This document shows, piece after piece, positions 7,651-17,004 of a DNA stretch of 64,000 bases. The position numbers were made by a program, and so were the translations under genes. The stretch comes from Luminiphilus sp051201685. GTDB taxonomy: Bacteria > Pseudomonadota > Gammaproteobacteria > Pseudomonadales > Halieaceae. How positions within the stretch are numbered: position 1 is the stretch's first letter; each line of letters opens with the position of its first letter. Below the pieces are notes generated by a model. The model was given only the letters and a program-made list of their open reading frames with translations, did no database searches and was not told where the DNA came from. The DNA lies in contig NZ_CP179213.1 of the NCBI RefSeq assembly GCF_051201685.1, positions 3,038,001 through 3,102,000 on the forward strand. The letters run 5' to 3'.

Positions 7651-8558
7651 GACACGTTAGCGTACTTGAACTGCTCATCTTTATCCCACAAGCCCCAGTG
7701 AGCACCCACATCGCCCTCACCGCCTTCACCTGCAACCTTCCACGCCTCGTCGAAAGAAGAGAAATAGAACATTTCTATGCCCTCGCTTGCAGCCCACTCC
7801 ATAGCGCGAAGAAAATAGAGGTACGCGCCCTGCGGCGACGACTCGGCACCATGAAAGCTGCCGCCCGCACTAGGCCAGCCAGTCTCAGAGATAATTACGC
7901 GCTTACCCTCAGCAACACGCTGAACCCTACGGAACATGTCCTGCATGTATAAAATGGCATAAGGATGTGCACAGCCCTCCCAAAAGGGATAACAGTTGGT
8001 CAGCAATACGTCGCAAGCCTGGGTAACTTTGGGCCGATCCTCAAACTCGTAGTAAGCATCAACGTACCCCATTGGAATATCGCTAGGTAGCCGCTCGCGA
8101 ACCTCACTCATGAAGTCTAATAACTGCAGCTCCGTCAGATCATCGCGATACAACACCTCGTTACCCACCGCTGCAACATCTACATGACCCTGGTGTGCCA
8201 GAGCGATCAGGTTGTCGATTTCAAGACGATTTTTGTCCTCGTCTTTACCCAGCCAGGCTCCCACAAGCGTCTTTAAGCCTTGCTCTTTTGCGACCACGGG
8301 GATGAGGTCATTACCCTGGGCGGTGGAAAATGAGCGAATCCAATTAAAGCGGCGGGCTAGAACCACCATGCGGCGCTCTATTTGCTCACGGGACAAATCG
8401 TCACCCGGCTTTTGCCCTTGGCAGTAAGCGCTAAACGAAATGCCGTGCATTTTCTCTGCAAACAATGCCTGCAATCTCTCATCGAGCGTACAGTCGTCAA
8501 CTGACGCGCTGACGGGATTTAATAAATGGTGATGTTTGCCTTGCCGTACCGACATCAT
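7647..8558 (-). CDS. Glycoside hydrolase family 17 enzyme, first gene of operon
   Basis: 303 residues. The GH17 barrel starts near residue 38 (MHGISFSAYCQGQKPGDDLS), preceded by an extension of about 37 residues without signal-peptide character. E134 (VAAVGNEVLYRD) is the expected acid/base and E225 (VIISETGWPSAGGSFHGAE) the nucleophile. ETGWPS is the classical GH17 signature. It is diverged from the downstream GH17 gene, so the two probably handle different chain lengths or linkages. It is coupled to that gene by an ATGA overlap and is divergent from the glucan phosphorylase gene across a 313-bp promoter region. A cytoplasmic location is inferred from the lack of a signal peptide. Confidence 0.87.
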   Translation of the reverse strand: MMSVRQGKHHHLLNPVSASVDDCTLDERLQALFAEKMHGISFSAYCQGQKPGDDLSREQIERRMVVLARRFNWIRSFSTAQGNDLIPVVAKEQGLKTLVGAWLGKDEDKNRLEIDNLIALAHQGHVDVAAVGNEVLYRDDLTELQLLDFMSEVRERLPSDIPMGYVDAYYEFEDRPKVTQACDVLLTNCYPFWEGCAHPYAILYMQDMFRRVQRVAEGKRVIISETGWPSAGGSFHGAESSPQGAYLYFLRAMEWAASEGIEMFYFSSFDEAWKVAGEGGEGDVGAHWGLWDKDEQFKYANVS

Positions 8559-8660
8559 TGACCCTTAAAAAAATAACAGAAGATAAGTAATTGTGAAATG
8601 GTACGCAGTACAGCGCTCATTGATAGCCGGAATACGATAAAGCGCACATTTTCGTGGATA

Positions 8661-8673
8661 AACCGGATCGGTT
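8661..8673. promoter_or_regulatory. Inverted-repeat operator candidate in divergent promoter region
   Basis: AACCGGATCGGTT has 5-bp arms (AACCG/CGGTT) around GAT. It lies in the 313-bp region between the GH17 operon and the divergent phosphorylase gene. A CG-centred near-palindrome like this resembles sites of LacI-family sugar regulators. No such regulator is encoded in the window, so the assignment is tentative. Nothing else in the region looks like a gene. Confidence 0.3.
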
Positions 8674-8871
8674 AACGTATCCGCAAATTTCTCACTGGCA
8701 TAGGATAGCCATCGCTGAAAAGGTATGTGCGTTTCGTCAGAGGAAACACTGTAGTTTGCACGCACGCTCCATTGACGATACTGGGAATAGCGGTTGCTAC
8801 CTCATTTACGCCACTGCGCACAGCGGTATGCCTTGTCTCAGAAATGGACGAATAAACTAAGAATAGGTCAT

Positions 8872-11800
8872 ATGACAAGCAAATCAGTATTTCTGGGCGC
8901 AAGTCCACTTCAGTCAACGAGCAAACCTGTTTCGGGTTCTTATGTTTTGCGTGACGGCGAAGTTTTCTATCGGATAGAGAATTTCGGCGACATGGATGAT
9001 TTTTTTGTGAGTGTGGTCAGCGACTCAAATCATTGGCTATTTATCTCTACTCGTGGCGGCCTATCAGCCGGAAGAACAGACTGTGACAGCGCCCTATTTC
9101 CGTATTACACCGAAGACAAAATCAGGGACCAGTCGGGGAACACCGGCAGCCGGACGCTGATATTGGTCGAAGCAGAAGATCGACGTGTTTTGTGGGAACC
9201 CTTCTCTGCGGTACACCACGGTGTTTACAACGTTACCCGCAATCTCTATAAAAATATTCTGGGCGATAAGCTGGTTTTTGAGGAAACCAACCACGACCTA
9301 AATCTTTGCTTTACCTACGAATGGGCCACTTCCGACAAATACGGCTTCGTCAAACAAGCCAAGCTTGAAAATACAGGGGCAACCAGCCAGCGGATGCGCG
9401 TTCTTGATGGTATTGAGAATGTGCTGCCCTATGGTGTTTTGGCAGGCACCCAAAATGAGCTCAGCTGCTTGGTAGACGCCTACAAAAAGAATGAGCGCAT
9501 AGCAAATTCGCCATTGGCCATTTATGCCATGAGCTCCATCCTGTCAGACAAGGCCGAGCCCAGTGAAGCCCTCTCTGCAACGACCGTGTGGTCTTATGGC
9601 GCCGCACCAACACATTATCTGCTAAGTTCCCTTCAGCTTGACGCCTTCAGGCGGGGAGAGGAATTGACCGATGAAGGAGAAGCTCTGGGTCGTCCCGGCG
9701 CCTACTTTATCCATCAGAATTTAGAGCTCCAAGCGGGTGCCGCTGCTAACTGGGGCATTGTTGCTGATGTTAATCAGGGACCGGCTGCCGTAAGAGATCT
9801 ATTAAATAGCCTAGAGACTGATACCCAACTACCCAAACATGTAACAGCTAACGTAGACCTGGGCAGTGAAAACCTTCAGCGACTGGTAGCCACGGCAGAT
9901 GGCATACAAGTTACCGGTGACATGCTAACTGCCAACCATCATGCCTCAAACGTACTCTTCAACATTATGCGAGGAGGAATTTTTGAAGATAACTACGCCA
10001 TTGATAAAAAGGACCTAGAGCTATTTTGTAGCTCATGGAACAAGGTAGTTAGTAGTGATAACCGTGCTTTCTTCAACGCTTTGCCGGCAACACTGACCTA
10101 CCACGAGCTTAATGAGGCGCTCGCGGCTATTGACGACCCGCAGCTGGAACGCCTGTGTCGAGAATACTTGCCGTTAACGTTCAGCAGACGCCATGGAGAC
10201 CCTTCAAGGCCATGGAATCGATTTACAATTCAGGTGAAAGATGCCAATGGTAAAAAGCGGCTTAGCTATGAGGGTAACTGGCGAGACATTTTTCAAAACT
10301 GGGAAGCATTAAGCACGTCCATTCCCTGTTTTGGCGCCAACATGGTGACAAAATTTTTAAACGCGACAACGGCAGATGGCTATAACCCCTACCGAATAAC
10401 GCGCGAGGGTATTGACTGGGAGCGCCCAGAACCGGAAAACCCTTGGGCTAACATTGGCTACTGGGGTGATCACCAACTTATTTATTTGTCGAAACTGATC
10501 GAGCAGACCGTCACACACAACCCTGAAGTTATGGTCTCGATGATGGCTCGAGAGATATTTGCTTACGCCAACGTCCCTTACCGAATCAAACCTTACGCCG
10601 ACATTATTGCCAACCCTTACGATACGATTGTGTTCGACACAGACCTTGACGCACTCATTGAGCAGCGTGTTGAGGCCACAGGGGCAGACGGGCGACTGAT
10701 ACTAACGACCCGTGGCGATGTCTATCAGGTGAGTTTCATTGAGAAAATTCTGGTCACATTACTGGCCAAGATTGGCAACTTTGTACCCGACGCCGGCATT
10801 TGGATGAATACCCAGCGCCCGGAATGGAACGACGCCAATAATGCCCTTGTTGGAACTGGCGTCTCGGTAGTTACCCTGTGTTATTTACACCGATTCCTCA
10901 AGCAGGTAACGGCGTTGCTTGGTGACATGGGCAATGACGCGGTCAATCTCTCCGTCGAGGTTAAGGCCCTCTTTGACTCGGTCTTTGAGGTCTTGGAGCA
11001 ATACACAGAGCAGCTCACCGCCGCACCAGTATCTGACTCTCTGCGCAAAACCATCATGGATCGCCTTGGCGCCGCCGCAGAGCAATATCGAGATTGTATC
11101 TACGCGCATGGCTTTAGCGGAGAAAAAGCTGAAATCTCACTAGCCTCACTGCGGGCGTTTATGGCCACCGCGACAGATATTAGTGCTGCGAGTATCCGTC
11201 ATAACAAAGGGGATAATGGTTTATTCCACGCCTACAACCGCATAGCAGTGGACGATACCGGCGTAGGAATCCGTCGACTTTATGAAATGCTTGAAGGCCA
11301 GGTTGCCGTCCTCAGCACCGATGTTTTAAGCCCCGAGGATGCACTGCAGCTGCTACGGAATTTGAGGGCTTCTGCCCTCTACACCGAGCGCCAGCACTCC
11401 TATTTGCTTTACCCAAATCGAAAACTGACAGCGTTTATTGACCGCAACATTATCCCAGAGGAGTTTGTGAAAAAATCGCCGCTCCTCGGCGAACTGAAAG
11501 CGACCGGAGACAACCCGTTAATCGAGTGCGATTCTCTGGGACAGGTCTATTTTTCAGGCGGTTTTACCAATACAGCTTCCGTCAGTTGTGCGCTCGATTC
11601 TCTCGCAGCACAAGGACTTAATGATGCAGTCGCTACAGAACGCGAAGCCATCGAATCACTGTTTTCTGAACTGTTTGATTGCAGCAACTTCACCGGTCGC
11701 TCTGGAGGCATGTATGCCTATGAAGGCTTGGGCTCTATTTATTGGCACATGGTCTCCAAACTCTTGCTCGCTATTTTGGATACGATTCGTGACGCTGAGA

Positions 11801-12339
11801 AGCTGAACTGCGCAGAGGAAACTCTGACGGCGTTGCACGCGGCCTATTACGATGTCAGAGAAGGCATCGGCTTTAACAAAGCACCTGACGTCTATGGTGC
11901 TTTCCCCACCGATCCGTATTCCCACACGCCTGGATTTTCCGGTGCACGCCAACCGGGCATGACCGGACAGGTTAAGGAAGAGGTGCTGACCCGCCTTGGG
12001 GAGCTTGGGGTGCGGGTCGAGCAAGGTCAGGTTGCGTTTCAGCCGACCATGCTCAGGGCCTGTGAGTTTGTGTCTGAGTCGTGTGAGCTTGCCTATTATG
12101 ACGTCCAAGGCACTGCTTGTTTAACGTCTGTGGCGCCATCGCAACTGGGCTTTACCTATTGCCAAGTCCCCGTCATTTATACCAACGGCGGAAATGGTTG
12201 CGTAACGCTGACCCTGAGCAATGGCGAGCAAAAGGAATTCATTGACGGCAAGCTCGATGCTGCCTTCTCAGCCTCGCTGTTTATGAAACTGGGGCAAATC
12301 GCAAAGATCGAAGTTTCGGTTGCACAGGAACCTCGCTAG
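8872..12339 (+). CDS. Beta-1,3-glucan phosphorylase-like protein (GH149/GH161 type)
   Basis: 1155 residues from ATG 8872 (preferred to 8794, which lacks a ribosome binding site). The N-terminal part (about 20-330) has the beta-sandwich style of GH94-related phosphorylases (GSYVLRDGEVFYRIENFGDM, LFISTRGGLSAGRTDCDSAL). The middle and C-terminal parts form the alpha/alpha barrel, with ENPWANIGYWGDHQLIYLSK (D533 is a candidate general acid) and, near the end, TPGFSGARQPGMTGQVKEE, a likely phosphate/substrate loop. Length and these motifs fit GH149 or GH161, which phosphorolyse beta-1,3-glucans to glucose 1-phosphate. I cannot separate the two families by eye. No signal peptide: cytoplasmic. It sits between GH17 and transporter genes, so it likely conserves energy during laminarin-oligosaccharide breakdown. 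Confidence 0.75.
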   Translation: MTSKSVFLGASPLQSTSKPVSGSYVLRDGEVFYRIENFGDMDDFFVSVVSDSNHWLFISTRGGLSAGRTDCDSALFPYYTEDKIRDQSGNTGSRTLILVEAEDRRVLWEPFSAVHHGVYNVTRNLYKNILGDKLVFEETNHDLNLCFTYEWATSDKYGFVKQAKLENTGATSQRMRVLDGIENVLPYGVLAGTQNELSCLVDAYKKNERIANSPLAIYAMSSILSDKAEPSEALSATTVWSYGAAPTHYLLSSLQLDAFRRGEELTDEGEALGRPGAYFIHQNLELQAGAAANWGIVADVNQGPAAVRDLLNSLETDTQLPKHVTANVDLGSENLQRLVATADGIQVTGDMLTANHHASNVLFNIMRGGIFEDNYAIDKKDLELFCSSWNKVVSSDNRAFFNALPATLTYHELNEALAAIDDPQLERLCREYLPLTFSRRHGDPSRPWNRFTIQVKDANGKKRLSYEGNWRDIFQNWEALSTSIPCFGANMVTKFLNATTADGYNPYRITREGIDWERPEPENPWANIGYWGDHQLIYLSKLIEQTVTHNPEVMVSMMAREIFAYANVPYRIKPYADIIANPYDTIVFDTDLDALIEQRVEATGADGRLILTTRGDVYQVSFIEKILVTLLAKIGNFVPDAGIWMNTQRPEWNDANNALVGTGVSVVTLCYLHRFLKQVTALLGDMGNDAVNLSVEVKALFDSVFEVLEQYTEQLTAAPVSDSLRKTIMDRLGAAAEQYRDCIYAHGFSGEKAEISLASLRAFMATATDISAASIRHNKGDNGLFHAYNRIAVDDTGVGIRRLYEMLEGQVAVLSTDVLSPEDALQLLRNLRASALYTERQHSYLLYPNRKLTAFIDRNIIPEEFVKKSPLLGELKATGDNPLIECDSLGQVYFSGGFTNTASVSCALDSLAAQGLNDAVATEREAIESLFSELFDCSNFTGRSGGMYAYEGLGSIYWHMVSKLLLAILDTIRDAEKLNCAEETLTALHAAYYDVREGIGFNKAPDVYGAFPTDPYSHTPGFSGARQPGMTGQVKEEVLTRLGELGVRVEQGQVAFQPTMLRACEFVSESCELAYYDVQGTACLTSVAPSQLGFTYCQVPVIYTNGGNGCVTLTLSNGEQKEFIDGKLDAAFSASLFMKLGQIAKIEVSVAQEPR

Positions 12340-12375
12340 GGGCTCTTATCAACCACGATCTGTAAGCTGGCCTAA

Positions 12376-13824
12376 TCAGCTTTGCGCGGCGCGCGCATCC
12401 AATGCGTCGCGGATCTCACGAGCACGCGCCTCATCCAGATCATAAGAGCGCATGACCCATATGCCGATCAAGGTGCCAATTGCTGGCACCAAGATAAAGG
12501 CCGCTCGCAATCCCTCTAGGGCACTATCTGACTGCACAGTGACTGTTTGATCAAAACCGACGACGCTTAAAATTAGGCCACTCAAAAGCCCCGCAAACGC
12601 AGCGCCGAACTTCACCATCCACCAGTAGATTGCACCAAATAGACCCTCGCGACGCTGGTAGGTTTCTAGCTCATCTAAATCGCAGATGTCTGCTGTCATC
12701 GACATCATCAGAGTAAAGAGGCTACCAATACCAAATACGTACAGAGGGATGGGTAAAATCATTAGATAAGGGTTCGCTGGTGAAAAACTCCACCAAAACA
12801 TGGCATAACCTGCGAGGGAAATAGACTGGGTAATCAGAAATGTCTGACGCTTACCAAAACGTTGCGCCATCCAATTAACAACTGGAATGACAAGGAAGCA
12901 GGTGCACAGCGCCGATACGCTGCCGAATATCGCAGGCCAGTTTCCCGCTGCAACCGGATCGCCGGCGTTCATGTAGTAGACGATGATAAAAAAGGCGAAT
13001 CCCGCAACACAGTTAAAAGCATTGAAAATGCAGAACGTGGCAATGCAAATTTTCTGAAAAGGCTTATTTTTTAGGGTAATTACGACTCCTCGAAACAAGT
13101 CCGAAAAGGTTTCTGCCAAAGAACCTCGCAGCTGATCGGCGCCTTTGCTGGCTTCCGAGGTATCTTTTGAATGGCAAAAAAACGCGGGCACCATGGCCAG
13201 CGCCATGCAGGCAAAACCGACGTAAATAGACACCGTTCTGGCGCCCTCAGCCGCCGAGGCAAACCAATTGGGGTCGTAGAGAATAATCCAGAACCACGGC
13301 GCGATTACCCAAGCCCACTGACCAATCCACTGAGCTACCGCCATCAAGCGGGTTCGCTCGTGGTAATCCTTGCTCATTTCATACCCCATGGCGACATAGG
13401 GCACCGAGAAAATCGTCATGCCAATAAAAAAGACAATTGACCAGGCGAGGAAGTACCAAAAGTTATACATCTGGGTATCTTCAGCAGACAATTGCCACAT
13501 AGCCATGTAAGACAAACCGGCAACAATCGCGCCAATAAAAATATAGGGACGGCGCTTGCCCCAGCGAGACTCAGTTCGATCTGATATGTAGCCCATAATG
13601 GGGTCTGTGATTGCATCGACCAGTTTAGGCAGGAAAAAAATAAGCCCCCAGAGAATGGGGCTCATACCCAAGCCTTGTACCAATATCACCATAAAAATAC
13701 TGAGTGCAGCGGGAAACATTTGGTTGGCAAGCATGCCAAGACCAAATGCAATTTTTTGACTCATTGGAATACCGATTACCGGGGCTTCCGCCGGGGCATG
13801 GATTGCTACTGCTTCCGTTGTCAT
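12376..13824 (-). CDS. GPH-family sugar:cation symporter (MFS superfamily)
   Basis: 482 residues with about 12 transmembrane helices. The first cytoplasmic loop has DAITDPIMGYISDRTESRWG followed by KRRPYIF, the hallmark of the glycoside-pentoside-hexuronide (MelB-like) family. Further GPH features are the VPYVAMGYEMSKDYHERTRL loop and the late AAFAGLLSGLIL helix. It should import a glycoside with H+ or Na+. The ATG overlaps the stop of the GH2-like gene by four bases, making a two-gene operon that converges on the phosphorylase gene 36 bp away. In this setting the substrate is most likely a short beta-1,3-gluco-oligosaccharide, by inference. There is no SusC/SusD-like pair nearby. Confidence 0.85.
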   Translation of the reverse strand: MTTEAVAIHAPAEAPVIGIPMSQKIAFGLGMLANQMFPAALSIFMVILVQGLGMSPILWGLIFFLPKLVDAITDPIMGYISDRTESRWGKRRPYIFIGAIVAGLSYMAMWQLSAEDTQMYNFWYFLAWSIVFFIGMTIFSVPYVAMGYEMSKDYHERTRLMAVAQWIGQWAWVIAPWFWIILYDPNWFASAAEGARTVSIYVGFACMALAMVPAFFCHSKDTSEASKGADQLRGSLAETFSDLFRGVVITLKNKPFQKICIATFCIFNAFNCVAGFAFFIIVYYMNAGDPVAAGNWPAIFGSVSALCTCFLVIPVVNWMAQRFGKRQTFLITQSISLAGYAMFWWSFSPANPYLMILPIPLYVFGIGSLFTLMMSMTADICDLDELETYQRREGLFGAIYWWMVKFGAAFAGLLSGLILSVVGFDQTVTVQSDSALEGLRAAFILVPAIGTLIGIWVMRSYDLDEARAREIRDALDARAAQS

Positions 13825-15089
13825 ACGGTGGTGACCTTTGTCTTTTTAATCTGTGGTTGTGGTCGCGGCGGACTCACCCTAAAGGGAATGTTCGCTACAG
13901 CGCTGGCATTTGTCTTGTTATTGATCTGGCAGTAAACGCGATATTCACCTGCCTTGGGCGCCGCGAAGGAAAACTGATCGCCTTGCACCCCTAGGCCCTC
14001 GACGACAGTAGGAGGCGTGGGCTCAAAATCGCCCCCATCGCTCTGCTTCGCGCGCTCTACTTCTTCCTTCACTATCCATGAAAATTGCAGATCACCCTCC
14101 AACCCCTCAAGGGCGACCTCAGCCACCATGGCTGCCTGCTCGTTAACTGTCACGCTCTGGGCCGCTCGCTGCCCATTTAAAGTGAGGTCCGTTATGCATG
14201 GCGCACGGTTCTGAGGCCACTGACCAGACCAAGCATGCTGCATAACATCAACAGCTTCCGTGCGCTTGCCATCCTCCAAGAATAGCCCGTACCACGTGGG
14301 GGTTCTTTCCTGTTTTTGCCCCCAAAGAAAAATGTATGAACCAAGGCAGTTGTTCGAGTCTGCCAAAATAATATCGTGATAACGTCGAGAAATGTCCTGC
14401 GCCTTTTGTCGGCTTGTCACCTCAATTGAACGCCCCCAATCGGTCTCAGGGCTTTCCCAATGGCCCGTGGGTCCCCACTCGGTTATCTGATACGGACCGT
14501 CATACTTGGCCGCCCGCAATATTTCGGGCAAATCGTCGATCTCTCCGTAGATTTGAAAGGAAAGAAAATCGAGGGAAGGCGCGCGCTGCTTAATATTGGC
14601 CACTGTTTCAGCATCGATACCAGCCAGCATTGTGGTGACCAGATGATCACTATCGATGGCTTTGATGTCTCGGCAAAGAGACTCCACAGCGTCCCAAACC
14701 TTGGCATTCTTAGACCGAAGGTTGAGCTCATTACCCAATCCCCACATTAGCAGCGCGGGGTGGTCTTTCAGTCGCGCAACATCGGCCATAACCGTTGCTT
14801 GCTGAAACCTCACCTCTTCGGCATCCGAGTAATCGAAGCCATGACGCTCTCGCGCGAGGTCCAGCCCCATACAAACCTTCAAGCCCTCGGCTTCAGCCTG
14901 ATCAAGAATTTTCTCGGCGGACGCCACACCGTTGTCCACCCGCCACGTTCGAAACGTATTGCCACCACAGGCCGCTAAGAGGTCCATCTGACCAAATTCC
15001 AGCCCCGCCCCTTTGATAAAGTAGCGCTCACCATCAACCCACAGTTGATGCGCACCGGTAGAGGTCTTTTGAAGTTGTGCTGTTGCCAT
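13821..15089 (-). CDS. Cytoplasmic GH2-like TIM-barrel glycoside hydrolase
   Basis: 422 residues. Residues 1-310 form a clan-A TIM barrel of the type annotated as 'GH2 TIM barrel-domain': GAGLEFGQMDLLAACGGNTF, acid/base E121 in LLMWGLGNELNLRS, nucleophile E204 in YQITEWGPTGHWESP. Residues about 310-410 look like an immunoglobulin-like beta domain (FSFAAPKAGEYRVYCQINN). There is no signal peptide and no N-terminal sugar-binding domain as in full GH2 enzymes. It is the first gene of an operon with the GPH symporter, so it probably cleaves the imported glycoside, perhaps as a beta-glucosidase. The exact CAZy family is uncertain. Confidence 0.7.
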   Translation of the reverse strand: MATAQLQKTSTGAHQLWVDGERYFIKGAGLEFGQMDLLAACGGNTFRTWRVDNGVASAEKILDQAEAEGLKVCMGLDLARERHGFDYSDAEEVRFQQATVMADVARLKDHPALLMWGLGNELNLRSKNAKVWDAVESLCRDIKAIDSDHLVTTMLAGIDAETVANIKQRAPSLDFLSFQIYGEIDDLPEILRAAKYDGPYQITEWGPTGHWESPETDWGRSIEVTSRQKAQDISRRYHDIILADSNNCLGSYIFLWGQKQERTPTWYGLFLEDGKRTEAVDVMQHAWSGQWPQNRAPCITDLTLNGQRAAQSVTVNEQAAMVAEVALEGLEGDLQFSWIVKEEVERAKQSDGGDFEPTPPTVVEGLGVQGDQFSFAAPKAGEYRVYCQINNKTNASAVANIPFRVSPPRPQPQIKKTKVTTV

Positions 15090-15094
15090 GGAGC

Positions 15095-15108
15095 CTAATT
15101 ATAATTAG
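15095..15108. promoter_or_regulatory. Palindrome before the GH2-like/transporter operon
   Basis: CTAATTATAATTAG is a perfect 14-bp palindrome 6 bp upstream of the GH2-like start codon. It contains TATAAT on both strands, so it may combine a -10 box and an operator. The sequence on to 15356 shows nothing else that I can support. Confidence 0.3.
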
Positions 15109-15356
15109 ATTTTTGACTGCAAATGATAACGACCCTGACAGCCCTCGGCAGGGAAAAACCGTTCAAAAGGTCTCCTAATGGGATCAACGGTCCCAACAAC
15201 AGGGTGCGGTGAACTTTCGAGTGGCAGCCCTACACCCATCACCCTGAATCCGGTGACCTTATTGGCAGCAATGTCTTACCGCCAAGCTTTTTAGAGGAGA
15301 CATAGAGCGTCGCCTCACGTTTGACGCCGGCTGCCCCACTTACCCCCCCCTGCCAA

Positions 15357-16418
15357 TCAGATAACCACGCAGTCCGCTAATGGATTGCTTCCCATGATTA
15401 GATCGCTGAACTCATCCCCGAGGCGTTGAGACTGACTCACACAGTGCTGCCAGTAACGCATTCGCTCCACCTCCGTCATTCGCCCAAAATCACGCCGGTC
15501 CGGAATTTTCCCCTGTGGCAGCGACGCCAAAAAAGCCTCTGAGGGACACAGCATAATTAAATGATCGGCCCCCGAGCATGGCTTCGAGCGCCAAGGCAGA
15601 AATTTATCAAACCAGCCCCGGGTAACTCGATTGCTAAAATGTGGATAAAGCCAAAGCCCCTCCTGCTTCAGCTCCTGCGGAGTAAAGTGATAGTCAATGA
15701 TACCGCCATCCCAATAGGCACCTTTGGGCCCCCCGGGTACGTCAACCACCCCGTCGAATAAATACGGAATAGCACCACTAGCAAGCAGAGCACTGGACAC
15801 ACTGTGCTCCAGTAGCGGCACATAGCAGGTATTAAAGCCCGAGAGTAAGTCAGGCAACGGCTGTGCCTTGGCGTGGGCAAAGACCACTCGCTGAAACGAC
15901 AGGGGTAAAGTACTGCGAGATAAAGCGTTACCCAAGCCGGCAGCGCCCAACCCCAATGCCAGCCCCGAGCCCCCGCTGCGGTTGGTCAGACCTCGACCCT
16001 TGGCGGTGACAATGTAATTTTGCAGCCATGGGTGCCCTGCCACTGCAGCAGCACCTTCTTCACCCAGAGCGGTCATCAACATCGTTTTACTGGCGGCAGT
16101 CACCTCAGCAACACTGGGCTTGGCAGAGCTATAGGTCTGGCGCAGGTAAACATCCTCGAACCGGTCAATGGCAGCAACGGGGTCATTCTGCGCAAGCAGT
16201 GCGTGGCGCCAGGAGCCTATCGAGGAACCCACAGCTTGGAGAGGTCTCTGCCTGCCGGGATGCAGCCAACGGCTCAACGCACGATCGAGTTGCCCCAGAA
16301 TTAACCACTTCGGGCCCCCGGACGCGCCAATTAGCCCGTCAATAAGATTGGGTTGCCAACCTTCAGATGCCAATTGCGCCGCCGCAGCCCGCCCAACCCT
16401 GACTTCGAGAGCTTTCAT
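15357..16418 (-). CDS. Patatin-like phospholipase
   Basis: 353 residues with the patatin catalytic layout: an oxyanion-hole loop LIGASGGPKWL (residues 30-39), the nucleophile elbow GSSIG (S66), and an aspartate in the DGG motif (GAYWDGGIIDYHFTPQEL) completing the Ser-Asp dyad. No signal peptide, so it acts on cytoplasmic or inner-membrane lipids. This branch, with GGPKW and a long SG-rich middle (GRGLTNRSGGSGLALGLG), is common in marine gammaproteobacteria and has no established substrate. It appears monocistronic; the stop lies 268 bp from the GH2-like start. Confidence 0.8.
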   Translation of the reverse strand: MKALEVRVGRAAAAQLASEGWQPNLIDGLIGASGGPKWLILGQLDRALSRWLHPGRQRPLQAVGSSIGSWRHALLAQNDPVAAIDRFEDVYLRQTYSSAKPSVAEVTAASKTMLMTALGEEGAAAVAGHPWLQNYIVTAKGRGLTNRSGGSGLALGLGAAGLGNALSRSTLPLSFQRVVFAHAKAQPLPDLLSGFNTCYVPLLEHSVSSALLASGAIPYLFDGVVDVPGGPKGAYWDGGIIDYHFTPQELKQEGLWLYPHFSNRVTRGWFDKFLPWRSKPCSGADHLIMLCPSEAFLASLPQGKIPDRRDFGRMTEVERMRYWQHCVSQSQRLGDEFSDLIMGSNPLADCVVI

Positions 16419-16783
16419 AATTTCAGCGACCCACCCCGCGGCAACCCAGAATCCGGGCGTTGTGTTTTACCTGAAGCCCGCCAATACTCTGGCTTGAAAC
16501 GTTCTCACAAGCCTCTTCCGAGGCGACGACATAACAGCGAAAGCCAAATGTTGTGGACACCGATTTCATTACCGAGCAGTTACCTCATACAGTGCAATGG
16601 CGACGGCCTGCACCAAACTGCCAACTGGGAGGTGTATTAGATGAGCCAGTGTGACACGGCAGCAAACCGCAGTAGTACGTCGCGCTAATGAAAATGCCGA
16701 AGGGCATTCCTAAATAAGTCGCTCACTATGCAACAGCGCTTCCTGCGGGCCAAGCCCCCTAATCCCGGTAATAACTGCAACCC
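16419..16783. other. Intergenic region, no gene seen
   Basis: No supported coding sequence. A small hairpin, AATGCC-GAAG-GGCATT at 16693-16708, is the only clear structure. Confidence 0.4.
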
Positions 16784-16811
16784 TTGCCTGACGGCCCGGT
16801 AACGGTATAAT
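16784..16811 (+). promoter_or_regulatory. tRNA-Val promoter
   Basis: TTGCCT (16784-16789), 16 bp, TATAAT (16806-16811), then a GC-rich discriminator TCGCG, as expected for a stringently controlled stable-RNA promoter. The tRNA begins 14 bp later. Confidence 0.75.
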
Positions 16812-16824
16812 CGCGATCCTTTCT

Positions 16825-16903
<79 letters not shown>

Positions 16904-16925
16904 ATTGACGTAAGTCATTGATTTA

Positions 16926-16954
16926 CCGAAAGTCGCACCAGCCACAGTGGACAC
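16926..16954 (-). repeat. Island left-end inverted repeat (possible integrase arm site)
   Basis: On the minus strand it reads GTGTCCAC, 6 bp, TGGTGCGAC, 2 bp, TCGG. The opposite end of the island (30696-30727) reads GTGTCCAC, 8 bp, TGGTGCGGC, 3 bp, TCGG in the opposite orientation. Confidence 0.5.
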
Positions 16955-17004
16955 AAATCGCCCAATTTAGGGTATTGATCTACTAGCGATGAACGGAGGT
17001 CATA

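Noticed and set aside
16693..16708. AATGCC-GAAG-GGCATT hairpin as a third copy of the hairpin array
   Set aside because: It shares only the CCGAAGGG type core with hairpin 3; none of the other three hairpins is nearby.
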